From Lepidurus packardi (taxonomy: Eukaryota > Arthropoda > Branchiopoda > Notostraca > Triopsidae): a DNA stretch of 64,000 bases. The position numbers were made by a program, and so were the translations under genes. The stretch lies in contig JAKZAN010000002.1 in NCBI GenBank assembly GCA_023053545.1, positions 5,626,375 to 5,690,374 on the forward strand. The letters are read 5' to 3'. This document shows positions 39,103 through 49,014 of the stretch, one piece after another (position 1 is the stretch's first letter; each line of letters starts with the position of its first letter). The notes beneath the pieces were generated by a model. That model saw only the letters and a program-made list of their open reading frames with translations, searched no databases and had not been told where the DNA came from.

Positions 39103-39218
39103 ATTAGGTTAGGTTAGGTTAGGTTAGCTTAGGTTAGGTTAGCTTAGGTTAGGTTAGGTTAGGTTAGCTTAGGTTAGGTTAGCTTAGGTTAGGTTAGGTT
39201 AGCTTAGGCTTAGGCTCA
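39103..39218 (+). repeat. Interstitial TTAGG/TTAGC telomere-like repeat
   Basis: About 22 units of the five-base repeat TTAGG with interspersed TTAGC variants. TTAGG is the standard arthropod telomeric unit. The run lies inside the Merlin element, between a donor-like GTATGT (39097) and an acceptor-like TTTCAG (39250), so it may be intronic to the transposase gene. Confidence 0.85.
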
Positions 39219-39250
39219 GGGATTTTACTTTAAGCTTGCATACGTTTCAG

Positions 39251-39647
39251 GGGTCGTGCCACTTTGCTGCCAATAATAAAGGATTGGATTCTGCCTGGAA
39301 CAACAGTTATATCGGATTTCTGGAAAGCTTACGATTGCTTGCAGGACGAAGGATACGAGCATTTGAAAGTCAATCATAGTTTGCATTTCAAAGACCCGGT
39401 TACTGGAGCCCATTCAAATTCTATTGAGAGCTCGTGGCGTGCGGCCAAAACGTCATTTTCATCGACTGGACGAATTAAGGCGCATATTCCAGGAAACTTG
39501 GCAAGATATATGTTTGAGAAAAGATGTGATCAAATGGGTTTAGATCGAGCTGTTGAATTTTTAACTTTGGCAGGTTTGCTGTATCGCGATTGTGATGAAC
39601 CTGTTGATGAAGTTTTAGATGATGATGTTGATGTCGATTTGGAATAA
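39251..39647 (+). pseudogene. Merlin transposase fragment (ISXO2-like DDE domain)
   Basis: C-terminal part of a DDE transposase. RATLLPIIKDWILPG is followed by TTVISDFWKAYDCL (second catalytic Asp region), then YEHLKVNHSLHFKDPVTGAH and the catalytic-Glu helix SNSIESSWRAAK, ending in an acidic tail (DDDVDVDLE). This order is that of the ISXO2-like/IS1595 domain used by Merlin elements. The N-terminal half with the first Asp and the zinc-binding part is absent. What lies upstream is the TTAGG repeat and the inverted arm, so this copy cannot encode a complete enzyme. Confidence 0.85.
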
Positions 39648-39880
39648 AATGATTGATTTCTTTGGAATCACCGACCGTTAAAATGCCAGAAAAAGTTGTT
39701 TCCAGGAAAAAACAAAAAAAATCCGGTAAAGTGCAAAAACTCCGCAAATTTTCATGATGCAGTGTTTTCCGCGCGAAATGATTGCTTTTTTCGGAATCAG
39801 CGACCCTTAAAATGCCAGAAAAAGTTGTTTGCAGGCAAAAACAAAAAATTCCGGTAAAGTGCAAAAACTCCGCACCCGCG

Positions 39881-42060
39881 TTAGTTGCACGAACTGAGAC
39901 GTTAAGCTAGCCGGACCCTCTTGTTTACCAAAAGCAGCAACCCCGCATAAAAGCGGGTTCTGAGGGAGGTAGCTTAGAAGCAGCAAGCCGCATAAGCGGA
40001 TTCAGCCATGTTGTAGGAGGTTCTTAAAAGCAGCAAAACGCATGTTGCACGTGATCTTTTTTTTCTCCCCATGCCTTGCTGCGGCTTACGCCCCAGGGTG
40101 CTTAGAACCGAAATAATAAATATAAGAATATTATGTGTTCAGTAGGTGGCATGGGTTTTTGACAACTGACGGCAACAAAACGGAAATAATATTAATATGA
40201 CTAAAAAAACGTACAGTGAAAGTGGAATGTTATCTTAACAGCCCCGTCCTTTGTTGTTTAAGTAACAAGTTTTTATAACCAAGAAGACCAAATTATGCTT
40301 AACAAATGCCTTAATACAAAATAAAAACCTGAAATAAAAATTAAAGGACGAGAAGTTCGCAACTTTTCTTTGGGAACGTAAGTGATCTGATGCTGCTGCT
40401 GATTTTTTTCTTCGTTTCAATTCTTGTAAGGCAGCAAGCAGTATGACTATGTTTTTTGCAAAGTTCTTAGGCTGACATAAAGCCACGACTATTGGGAAAA
40501 GCCTTTGATCAGTCAAAAAAGTCTGTGGGTTAACTTAAAATGTAGTTTCAATTTTGCCAGTTCACGTAATAAATATAGGCTCTAGTCTGTTTAAAAGTCT
40601 ACACCGGAAGGAAATGTGTGTCAAGTCTTGTGTTGAGATATTATAAAAAGGCTTCTGTAGGAAAATGTGTGGATCTCAGTTTGATTAAAGTAGAAATGGT
40701 ACGTCTGTCTTGTCTTGTTGAGTCATACATAGTGCTTTGGTAGATATGGCATTTTCCAACAAGTCTCGTAGAGGGCTGTGTGAAACAGTCCATTTCTCGA
40801 TCTATCTATATTTATGCATAATAAATTCTTTGATAGCTGTTGTTTGACTGGTAAACTTAATTATGACGCAAAGAATATTACTTTGACCCACAGAATTTCC
40901 GGAGCTCTAAAATAGGAAAGGAATTTTTTTCGTGACGGCCATATCGAGAGTTTGGAAGCATGTGGACAACATTTTTCTGTCAAAAAGTATTTTTACTGTC
41001 GCTTTCCTATCAGAAAGTATTTTGAACCGCAAACGATGGACGTGTTTCCGCTTACACCTTTGACAAGTGAAGTGTTTGTCCAAGTTTTCTTGGAGAAACT
41101 TTAATTCTCGTCCAGCTGCTCATCTTGCGCAAAAGAATAGCGAGATATAGGAGAGACAATCAATCAAAATATATAGTTTCATTAATAAGACGTCTCCTGA
41201 TTTGTATAAAGATCTATAAATAAGTAGTACATTCTGAAAAACAGTTTGTTATATAACCATCTTTCTTTCACATCCGTGTTGTTCATTTTCGGAATGTAGA
41301 CTTTTTCCGACGCGAAGAAATATGCTTTACCAAGACTAAACCTTTTCAGTGCTTTATTAGGTGTAGCACCTTCACATAATTAAACACATTATCGACAGAA
41401 AGTCCATTCGAACGACCAAAAAATGACGTTTTCACGTATGGCCAATTATTTTTTTTCAGAGCATTATTTGCGGTGCATTTGTGATCAGTTAAGGCCTACA
41501 CTAGAAAAGAGACCGATTCGGTTTTTATTCGGATTGGTTATTTTTTATATTTATATGAGGAAAACGTTTTTACGAAGTGACGAAATGCTATTTTGTCATA
41601 TCCTAGTCCTAACTTAATCAGATAAGTTGTCTAGACGCGACTTTTAGGCCTAACGTACCGTGGGAATCGAAGACAGAAAGGGAGTACACGGTGAGCAGTA
41701 GGCCTACTGACTTTTTGCCTAAAAGCCTAAACCCGGAGAGACTAGGCGGCAAAACCTCGAAAAGCCGAAACCCGGAGCGACTAGGCAACCACCTAGCAGT
41801 CTACAAAGTTGTATTTAGTTTTTGCGATCTTTAGAGTTTCCTTTATTAATTCTTTTAGTTTTCGCTAAATTTCAAGCTTCATTTCGCTGTTATTGGGTGT
41901 GGGCAATTGAAAAAGTAAGGAAAGCCGTTAAAATGATCAGAAAAGATTTTGCAGACGTTGCTACCCTTCCTGTCAAAAAATCCATCGAGAGTTATGAGTT
42001 TTTTGTTTTAGCGGACCTATACAGCGTGGGAAGGTAAGACAAGAGCAGTTCGAGCAGCCC
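39881..42060. other. Gene-poor region with short tandem motifs
   Basis: Two or three tandem AAGCAGCAA...CGCATAA units lie at about 39950-40040. Repeated AACCCGGAG(A/C)GACTAGGC occurs at about 41725-41790. An open frame at 41822-42037 ends before a good donor (GGAAG|GTAAGAC) and could be an upstream exon of the small zinc-knuckle gene, but I cannot show it. Confidence 0.4.
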
Positions 42061-42099
42061 TATATAAGTTGCCAACTTTAGAAGCTTCTTATTCAGTCA
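42061..42099 (+). promoter_or_regulatory. Core promoter: TATA box and arthropod initiator
   Basis: TATATAAG (42061-42068) is followed 34 bases on by ATTCAGTC (about 42091-42098), a match to the arthropod TCAGT initiator. The presumed transcript runs into a donor at 42117 (GGAGAAA|GTAAGC) and reaches the ATG after a 204 nt 5' UTR intron. Spacing and order are those of a classic TATA-Inr promoter; no expression evidence is available. Confidence 0.6.
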
Positions 42100-42321
42100 A
42101 ATCCAGCAAGGGAGAAAGTAAGCACTTTTTAAGCATTGGTTGAATTTATATTGAAGTTCTTGCGGTTCTTAGTGTCTCTTTTTGTTCATTCTTGAATTGT
42201 CAATAATTTCCCGCTTCATTTCGCTATTTTTAATATTTTTTAGACGTAATTATCACAAACCTTGCATATTTCGAAAGCTAATACAAAAACTCGTTTCTTG
42301 TTTCTTTTGTTAACTATCCAG

Positions 42322-42691
42322 ATGGAAACCGTCACCCCGCCTGCCGTCGCTCCGCCTGCCACCGTTGCTCCGCCTGCCACCGTCGCCCCGCCTGCTGCCG
42401 TCGCCACGCCTGCCGTCGCCGCCATGCAGGCTGGCCGGGCTAAGCGCGGAGGGCGGGGCAGATGGAGGGCAAAATATAGTGGAAGGAACCCCCACCAGGA
42501 GGGGCTGCTAAGAGTGCTTGCTGAAGTGGCCATGGCCATTAGCAATGGCCCGGAAGTCAAGTAAATAATTAGCTTTTTAGTTAATTTCTTCTGATTATCT
42601 TTCTTGTTATAGTCGCTTCCGTGGCCGCTGCCATTCGTGCGGGCGGCACGGGCATCGTGCCGCCCAGTGTCGTACCAAGCCCCTCCCTTAA
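42322..42691 (+). CDS. Small Pro/Ala-repeat protein with CCHC zinc knuckle
   Basis: Two coding exons, 42322-42560 and 42613-42691, joined over a 52 nt intron (GTCAA|GTAAAT ... TTATAG|TCGC); 105 residues. ATG 42322 follows an acceptor (ATCCAG) ending a 5' UTR intron. Residues 4-34 are repeated (P)PA-x-VA units. A basic Gly/Arg patch follows (AGRAKRGGRGRWRAKYSGR), and the second exon encodes RCHSCGRHGHRAAQC, an exact CX2CX4HX4C knuckle. Such knuckles bind single-stranded nucleic acid and are common in retroelement Gag proteins and some host RNA-binding proteins. I do not recognise the gene. It could be a domesticated Gag fragment, part of an unrecognised retroelement, or a new small gene. A decayed piece of its 3' region is duplicated at about 43840-43905. 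Confidence 0.5.
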
Positions 42692-43839
42692 TCAATTCCC
42701 TTCCCAAATCAATCATTGTTTTCCAATACAAAAGTCATATTCTCGACAGCCATCTTGTTATTTTGTTCTTTTAAAATCGCAATGCAGGACATGCTTTTGA
42801 AGATAAGTTTACTTTTTTTATTAGTTAAATATGTCTGTAACAAGCCTGTACGCAACACTATAGAAACTGCTACAATGTTCGCACATATAAAATTCAATTT
42901 ATTGCGGAATCACTTACAAGCAACTTGATAAAAGAGAATAAAACAAGTCGGTTAAAAAGTTGTACGTCAGTTCGTCAGTACAGCTGTGTCACGTCTCCTG
43001 TTCAACCTTGAGAATCAACCCATGTTGAGCGTCAGTAAAACTTTAGAAGTTATCGATTGGTAATAGGGTAAAAAATCTACTGTCGCGAGCCTTGGGGCAT
43101 GAATTCGCCTAGTCGAAGCCATGTCAGGTCTCAAGTTGGTAAGTACATTCTGGACTCTCTGTCCAGAACAAAGCCAATAACTTCACATTTCAGAAAAAAA
43201 ACACACAGAAAGGAATGGAATCCATATGAACAAATCGGAGTTGTAAGGAAGTGTTCTTACAGATGTTAAGGTCCCAATTGGCAAAAGGTACGACGATTGT
43301 GGTTATCTGGACGAAGAGAAAAGATAGAAAGGTAATTCGAATTGGACAGTAAAAAGAAAAAGGACTTAGAGCGAGTTAGAGCGAGGAGAAAAGTTCGTCC
43401 GTAATAAGGGACTTACAGTTTGGGAACAAATTGAGAAGAAAAGTTAATTTGCCCCATTGAGGGTGTTACTAATGTGTATGCTTTAAACAACGACCACAAC
43501 ACATATGTAAAGGCAAAGGTTCTTTATTCAAACAAAAGCCACGTACAACTCAGTTTCTTGTCTAGATCTGTCTTTCTTCGCGTCCGTTGTCCGACTGTCC
43601 TGTCCAACTCCAAGGGAAAAAAGGTGAAAGGTAAAGCATAGTGCCAAGTAAATTCGTAGAAAAAACGTCGAAGGCGTAAGCAAACGCCAAATTCCTAAGA
43701 AGGGTTAATAGTCAGCGGTCGAGGTCGCAATGTCCCACGGGATAAGTCAGCGTTGGCAAACCTTACGGATACTTTCATCCGGAACAGAGGGCGTGGTGGC
43801 AGGGATACGTTGAAAAGAGCGCTGACATGTCACTAATTA
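42692..43839. other. Intergenic between zinc-knuckle gene and its decayed copy
   Basis: Nothing coding recognised. AATAAAA at about 42939 could serve as poly(A) signal for the upstream small gene. Confidence 0.35.
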
Positions 43840-43905
43840 GCTTTTTTGTATGTAAACTAGTTGCTTCTGATTACCTTTTTTGCTATACACTCCCGTGGCC
43901 GCTGT
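43840..43905 (+). pseudogene. Decayed duplicate of the zinc-knuckle gene intron 2 / exon 3 junction
   Basis: AATTAGCTTTTTTGTATG ... TTCTGATTACCTTTTTTGC ... CCGTGGCCGCTG aligns with 42566-42630 of the intact copy. The exon donor is lost and the knuckle sequence does not continue. An RGRGG-coding stretch (about 43786-43810) precedes it. Confidence 0.5.
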
Positions 43906-44387
43906 AATAATTATGTGACCGCATAATGCCTATTAAAAATATGCCTGAAGAAACAAAAGTTACTTTATAAAATAAAAAATTGCTTTTCTTGTTTAACTGT
44001 ATATTTCTGTAATGTTCTGAAAAATACAAATTTCAAACTGCAACGGAATGAAATGGAACTCACTACAATTCGAAGTGCTTGTGGGTACCACTCAGCGATG
44101 ACACGGTTACCGAGAGTGTTGATATCAATATTCCAATACATCACAGTCGTGTCACTGTGCGTGGTACCCTTTTTTACCTTCGCACCCATAAATCAAATTC
44201 AGTCACAAATCGAATTCACAACCATACATACAATTCAACGATTTACTGCGGATAGATTTCGCAGATTTTGTGGAAACTTGAATCACAACTTTGCTGCATA
44301 TAGCTGCATGCTGCGAGTAAAACTCGCATACAACCTTCGACTACCTTGACACTTATTGACATATGAATACGGCAATAAAATGCAAAG
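43906..44387. other. 3' flank of MULE copy B
   Basis: No gene. The right-hand (3') terminus of the MULE element should lie here, but I could not find a convincing TIR. Confidence 0.3.
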
Positions 44388-47274
44388 TCAATCATATGCA
44401 ATCAATACTACATTGTCCCTTTCATGAACACAGACGAGGCATAGGTACTGAATATCATGTAAGTCGTCCATTGGTATACTATTTAGGCATAAATCTGGCT
44501 GCTGCTTGTGAGCGCAAGTTATATGAAACCAAGACTTACACACGCTGCAACAAACCCAAGTACTATCATCATCAAGGTCGTCATCAGGATCGTTTCGTTT
44601 GCTGCAACCAGCGCAGAGTTGCGGTACGATGTCATCTAAAACGTCGGATGGCTGATCGCTAAATCCATGTCTTGGAAAGACATTCGATGGTTTGTTATTG
44701 TACGGCTTGCGCGTCCGATAAAATTCTCTTTGAGGTATAAATTGGGCATTAGAACGGACGTCAGTTAATTTTTCGAACGTCTCTTTTAAAATCTTTTCCT
44801 CTGGTGGTCTACTGTTAATAAATCTTGCTGTAGCCATAGCAGCCTCCAAATCGGAGATGTTTCGAGGATCAGTTGTTAACGCATTAAGAATCGCGTAGCA
44901 GTCTTTGCGAATGTTTGCGATGGAAAGAGCAAGCGGTTTAGTTTTTCTAGCAAACTTTTCTAGCTGGGCATTTTCAGCGATCTGTTGCTCTACTAATGCC
45001 GCTCCTATTATACGCGACTGACGCAGATTGTCACTTAAAACCGGGGTAACTCTATGGATATGCTTGCAGACGAAATGATAATTATAAAAATCGTCACACG
45101 AGCACCAAAATACTTCCCTGCAAGCTCCGCAAAATCCACATCTATTAATGCATTCGCACAATTCGTCGAAAAAGCGAACAACATCGTAATACGTATCCGC
45201 CTGTTGTTGAGACTTGACCTTCCATGCATTTTTTTCCCAGAACAATTACGTCTTCATCTTTAATCGTATCGGATCGTTTGTGCCGGCGGTTAGTTTCCAC
45301 AATAGTATTTGTACTCAAGCCTCTCTGACGAATTAAAACCTCCTTATAAGCTCTCTTCTTTGTGTATCTCTCGAGATCTTCAACTAGTGAGTCAAGTCTT
45401 TTATTACTCTTATTTTTCATCGCACCATATTTCAATTCTTTATGGTATGCTTCCGCAGTCATGTTCGTTCTAACTAGCATTTGTTCACAGTTATAACCTG
45501 ACCATTCACTTTCTCTCGGAACATAATATTCAACAAAGTAAGCCAAGAACATTGGATGGTGTTCTTCTGCGTACGTCAGGAAAGCTTGCAAACGTCTTTG
45601 AAAGATACTTTTCTCTCTAATCCGGATTAAATGGCCGAGTAGAGACAGAATGTTGTTGATAACTTCCGTGTCCGCACGGGGATGATCGTGCAATCTTTTG
45701 TGCCACGCTCTTTCTACATGCCAAATGCAAATGCGCCTGGTGGTAATCGAAACGTCAAAAACATCTTTCCAGGCAAGCCAGAATTGATCTGCCATGTCAC
45801 TCATAAATTCCAAAGTTTTAATACTACCAACCTTTTCTTTAATTTTGGAAAAGAATAAACGATATACTTCTCTATTCTCTCTATCACTTAGAAGAAAAGC
45901 AACCGGATAACCCGATCGATCTTCAGACAAGACGAGAAGCGTTGTCAAAACAAACATATACTGGTTAACCTGGTAAGTACTGTCTATGCATATACATTTA
46001 TGGGCATACTTCTTTAAGGCTTCCTGCTGATCCTCGTACATAATGCCTAGAGCAAAGTTTTCAACACCTAATTCTGCAACACCTTCATCTGCAACGTTTT
46101 GCTTTTTATACAGAAATACCGGATTATATTCCTCTGTTGCCATTTGTTGGATCCACAAGTCAACGCTCTCAGAATCGATCTTATGTTTCCGGAAAACGCT
46201 CGGGTTTTTCTGAGCTATGTTATGTAAATCTTTCATGGTAACGGCCTGATCCCTAGAAAGTACATCACTGGTGATGGGTTCTGCCATACAACTCTCAACA
46301 ATTTTGCGTTTAGGGATTCCGATCATAAGCTTATGTTGTAATTCTTCTTCTGTTCCCTTATGAAGGCGACAACGACCTGGTAAACGATCATGGCCAACAT
46401 GAGTTAGGCAACATGTAACCTCAATTCTTTTTGTAATGTGCCATACTTGCGCAATTATAAAGCTGGTACAATGGACACCCGTACAACAAGACTTTAGTCG
46501 CTTCAGGGCACGTTTGCCTGTACCCTGATTTTTATACGAGAAAGAGCGATTGCACACGTAGGTTGTTGTACTGTAACTAGTGCACTTCCGAGCTCCCCTT
46601 CGATTACGGAAACTAACACAAGCATTTCTTTCGATCTCTGTTTTCCACGACATGAAACTGTTCTCGTTACAAAAACTGAATTCCTCTAGCTGGCAGGACA
46701 AACCATGTTTATCGTGAACATGCTCAACATAAGACGTCAGGCGTGACAGCTTCTCTTCACAACCAGGGTGATAGCAAATTATTCTTGGTAGCTGTTCGAG
46801 CTTTCTCTTTTTTCTAGCAACGTTACAGAATTCGTCGTCAGAATCGATGACTAAAGTACTGCAATTAATGGTATCAGCAGACACGCTACCACTAACACTG
46901 CTCTGAAACGCAGAATTTATTACTGGGTCGTAAGTCGGCTCTGACTGATCTAACTCGACTAAGATGTGCAATTGCTGCTTGTCAACTGAAATCACGTTTA
47001 AGGAATGCTCCTTGTCTACCGGGCCAATTAAGGGGATCTCCTCAGAAGTACGTGTTTCTTCTAATTCAAGAGAATGAACTAATTCTACATGACGGGTGAG
47101 CATGTCTGTTCTAGAAAACTGCAAACTACACTGCGGGCACTCAAAACTAGACTTGCTACATCTTTTCTTTTCTATGTGCACCTTTAAAGTGCTCTTCCTT
47201 GTGAAAACGGTTTTACAGTCTTCGCACGTAAAGCCCTTAGATCCTTGCTCGGCAAGCAAAATTTGACTAGAGCC
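44388..47274 (-). pseudogene. MULE-type transposase gene, copy B (frameshifted)
   Basis: Mutator-like transposase. In protein order it has a C2H2 finger (FECPQCSLQFSRTDMLTRH), a Cys/His-rich N-terminal region, and a MULE DDE core with CICIDSTYQVNQYMF (first Asp), EFMSDMADQFWLAW (second Asp region), RRICIWHVERAWH and RTNMTAEAYHKELKYGAM. A SWIM zinc finger (CSCDDFYNYHFVCKHIHRV) and a C-terminal PHD-like module (CAGCSKRN ... WVCCSVCKSWFHITCAH ... YLCLVCVHE) follow. The frame changes near 45230 at a run of seven A: with six, the reading continues from DVIVLGK into NAWKVKSQ, which matches the DAKTWRVQSQ of copy A. So this is either a one-base insertion or a sequencing or assembly error. Without it the gene would be nearly complete. 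Confidence 0.85.
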
Positions 47275-49014
47275 TAATTCAAGAGAATGAACTAAGTCTA
47301 CATGACGGGTGAGCGCAACGGCGTCGACATGAGAGTGTCTCTGATCGTTCGTTAGCGGTAGGATAACTCTGTGAATATGTTTGCAGACAAACTTTAAAAA
47401 GTAGAAGTCTTTACAGTCACATGAGAATGCATGTCGACATGCTCCGCACAGGCCACATCGATTAAAACAATCAGGTTGGGTGCATAGTCCGTCGTAATGT
47501 CTAATTACTAAGTGAGAGATACCAGGATTTGACTGCGATTGCACGCGCCAAGTTTTCGCATCCAAAATCGTCACGTGCTCATCAGGTATCTTTTTCGATC
47601 TATAATGCCTAATATGAATTTGTTTGAGACTATAACTATAGTAGCCTCTATTGTAGAGCACTACCTGTTTATGCATTCTACGAGTTGAAACATCTTTCAA
47701 GTGCTCGACTAGTGAGTCGATTCTACGGTTAAATACACCCGCCATGATCTCGTGTTTTAGATGGCGATGGTACGTTTCTAAGACCATGTTTGTTCGCACA
47801 TACATATCTTTGTAATTATATCCAGCAAATGTAGATATACGCTTGTTGTATTCATCGTAAAAGTATGTGAAGAAGGACCAATGGTTCTCCTCAATATAAG
47901 TTAAAAATTGGGTGTAAGTCCTTCGAAAATCTATTTCATCCCTAATGCATATTAAACGCTGCAGGGAAGAAAAGATGTGGTCAGAAATTTCACTCGTAAC
48001 TTGTGCCTGGAGCTTGGTTAGGTTTTTTTTCCAGGCTCGGAGGACGTGCCAAATGCAGATACGTCTTTGTGTTTTGCTGGTATCGAATACCTTTCCCCAG
48101 GCGTTCCAGTACTGGTCCGCCATATCGCTCATGAATTGCTTCGGCTTTAATTCTCCTGTTCTCTCTTTCAGTTTACTGAAGAAGTATTTAATAACTACCT
48201 CGTGTTCCCGGTCGCTCACTAAAAAAGCCACTGGGTATCCCATTCGGGACTTGTCTAACACCATTAAGGTAGTTAAGACAAAAGCATATTTATTAATTCG
48301 ATAGGTACTGTCTACAGGGGCGTCGCGAGGGGGTTTCCGTTGGGGGGGTGGAGACCTTAGTTTTACCGACTGTAGTTGACGATTTTACCGACTGTATTAT
48401 AGTTTCTATCTTATATTTTCTATCGACTATTAAAGATTTAAACAGTTATTATCGTAGTTATTTCCTTTAATTTTACGAGATTTATTGAATAATCCTCGTT
48501 TTATTTTCATTTTCCGAATTTTACCGACGGCGACCCAAATTTTACCGAATCGGTTTTTGGCCAATTATTGGGGGGGTGGTGCACCCCCCCAAACCCCCCC
48601 CTCGCGACGCCCCTGACTGTCTATCAAAACACAGTCATCCTTATATAGATTTAAAGCCTCCGCTTGAGACTGGAACATTATCCCTAGGGCGAAATTTTTC
48701 TCTTCAAGACCCGAATCGTTGTCTTGAGTGCCCTGACCCTTGTAGAGGAAAACAGGGTTATAATCTGCTTTTGCCATTTCTTCTACCCAAAGAGTAACAC
48801 TAACGTGATCATATTGATGTTTTCTTAGTGCTTTCGGGAATTTTTGCGCTAAATTACGTACATCTTTGGGTGTTACAAGCTTGTTGATGTTTATATTTTC
48901 CTGGTCAATATCCCCTGCCAATTGTTCCACTATGACATGGGTAGGCATTTGAAGGTAAATCATTTTCCCCATCTTCGCTTTCACAGACACCTGAATCCTA
49001 TTTCGGCCAGGGAT
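47275..49014 (-). pseudogene. MULE-type transposase gene, copy A (truncated, MITE-interrupted)
   Basis: Second, diverged MULE transposase upstream of and in the same orientation as copy B. It aligns from the PGR-x-R region (about 49014) through NYNPVFLYK-like and FALGIMF, VLIDSTYRINKYAF, FMSDMADQYWNAW, RRICIWHVLRAWKK, RTNMVLETYHRHLKHEIM and a SWIM finger CDCKDFYFLKFVCKHIHRV. The N-terminal zinc-finger part is lost: a stop lies just upstream of the alignment start. The C-terminal PHD-like part is missing, because the frame runs straight into the zinc fingers of copy B. A 301 bp hAT-like MITE splits the codon series after VLIDS. The two halves are clearly one former gene, since the target duplication accounts for the break. 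Confidence 0.88.
48315..48615. mobile_element. 301 bp hAT-like MITE inside MULE copy A
   Basis: Ends CAGGGGCGTCGCGAGG and its complement, with perfect 8 bp duplications ACTGTCTA (48307-48314 and 48616-48623). The inner ends are G/C-homopolymer rich; the interior has TTTTACCGAC repeats. No coding capacity. Same termini as 37684-37821, with a longer interior. Confidence 0.93.

Larger units (their letters stand above)
38817..39871. mobile_element. Merlin (IS1016/ISXO2-type) element, deleted
   Basis: Element of 1055 bp flanked by perfect 9 bp duplications GCACCCGCG (38808-38816 and 39872-39880). The long inverted arms (about 220 bp) begin GGTATTTTGCAG and, on the other side, complement GGAGTTTTTGCA. 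Each arm consists of two tandem, diverged repeats of about 110 bp, each with TTTACCGGAATTTTTT, AACTTTTTCTGGCATTTTAA and a GGTC/GATTCC step. The interior holds an ISXO2-like transposase fragment and TTAGG-like repeats. The 8-9 bp target duplication and the transposase type both fit Merlin. Confidence 0.9.

Noticed and set aside
39103..39218. True chromosome end
   Set aside because: The repeat is short, degenerate (TTAGC variants) and embedded in a transposon with unique DNA on both sides.
41822..42037. Frame ending FVLADLYSVGR before a donor as a separate gene
   Set aside because: No start context, partner exon or domain could be shown. It may be an upstream exon or a duplicate leader of the zinc-knuckle locus, but the support is too thin.
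45054..45263. Plus-strand frames antisense to the MULE genes (also 47945-48304, 48576-48797)
   Set aside because: They are shadows of the transposase coding frames, with no independent signals.
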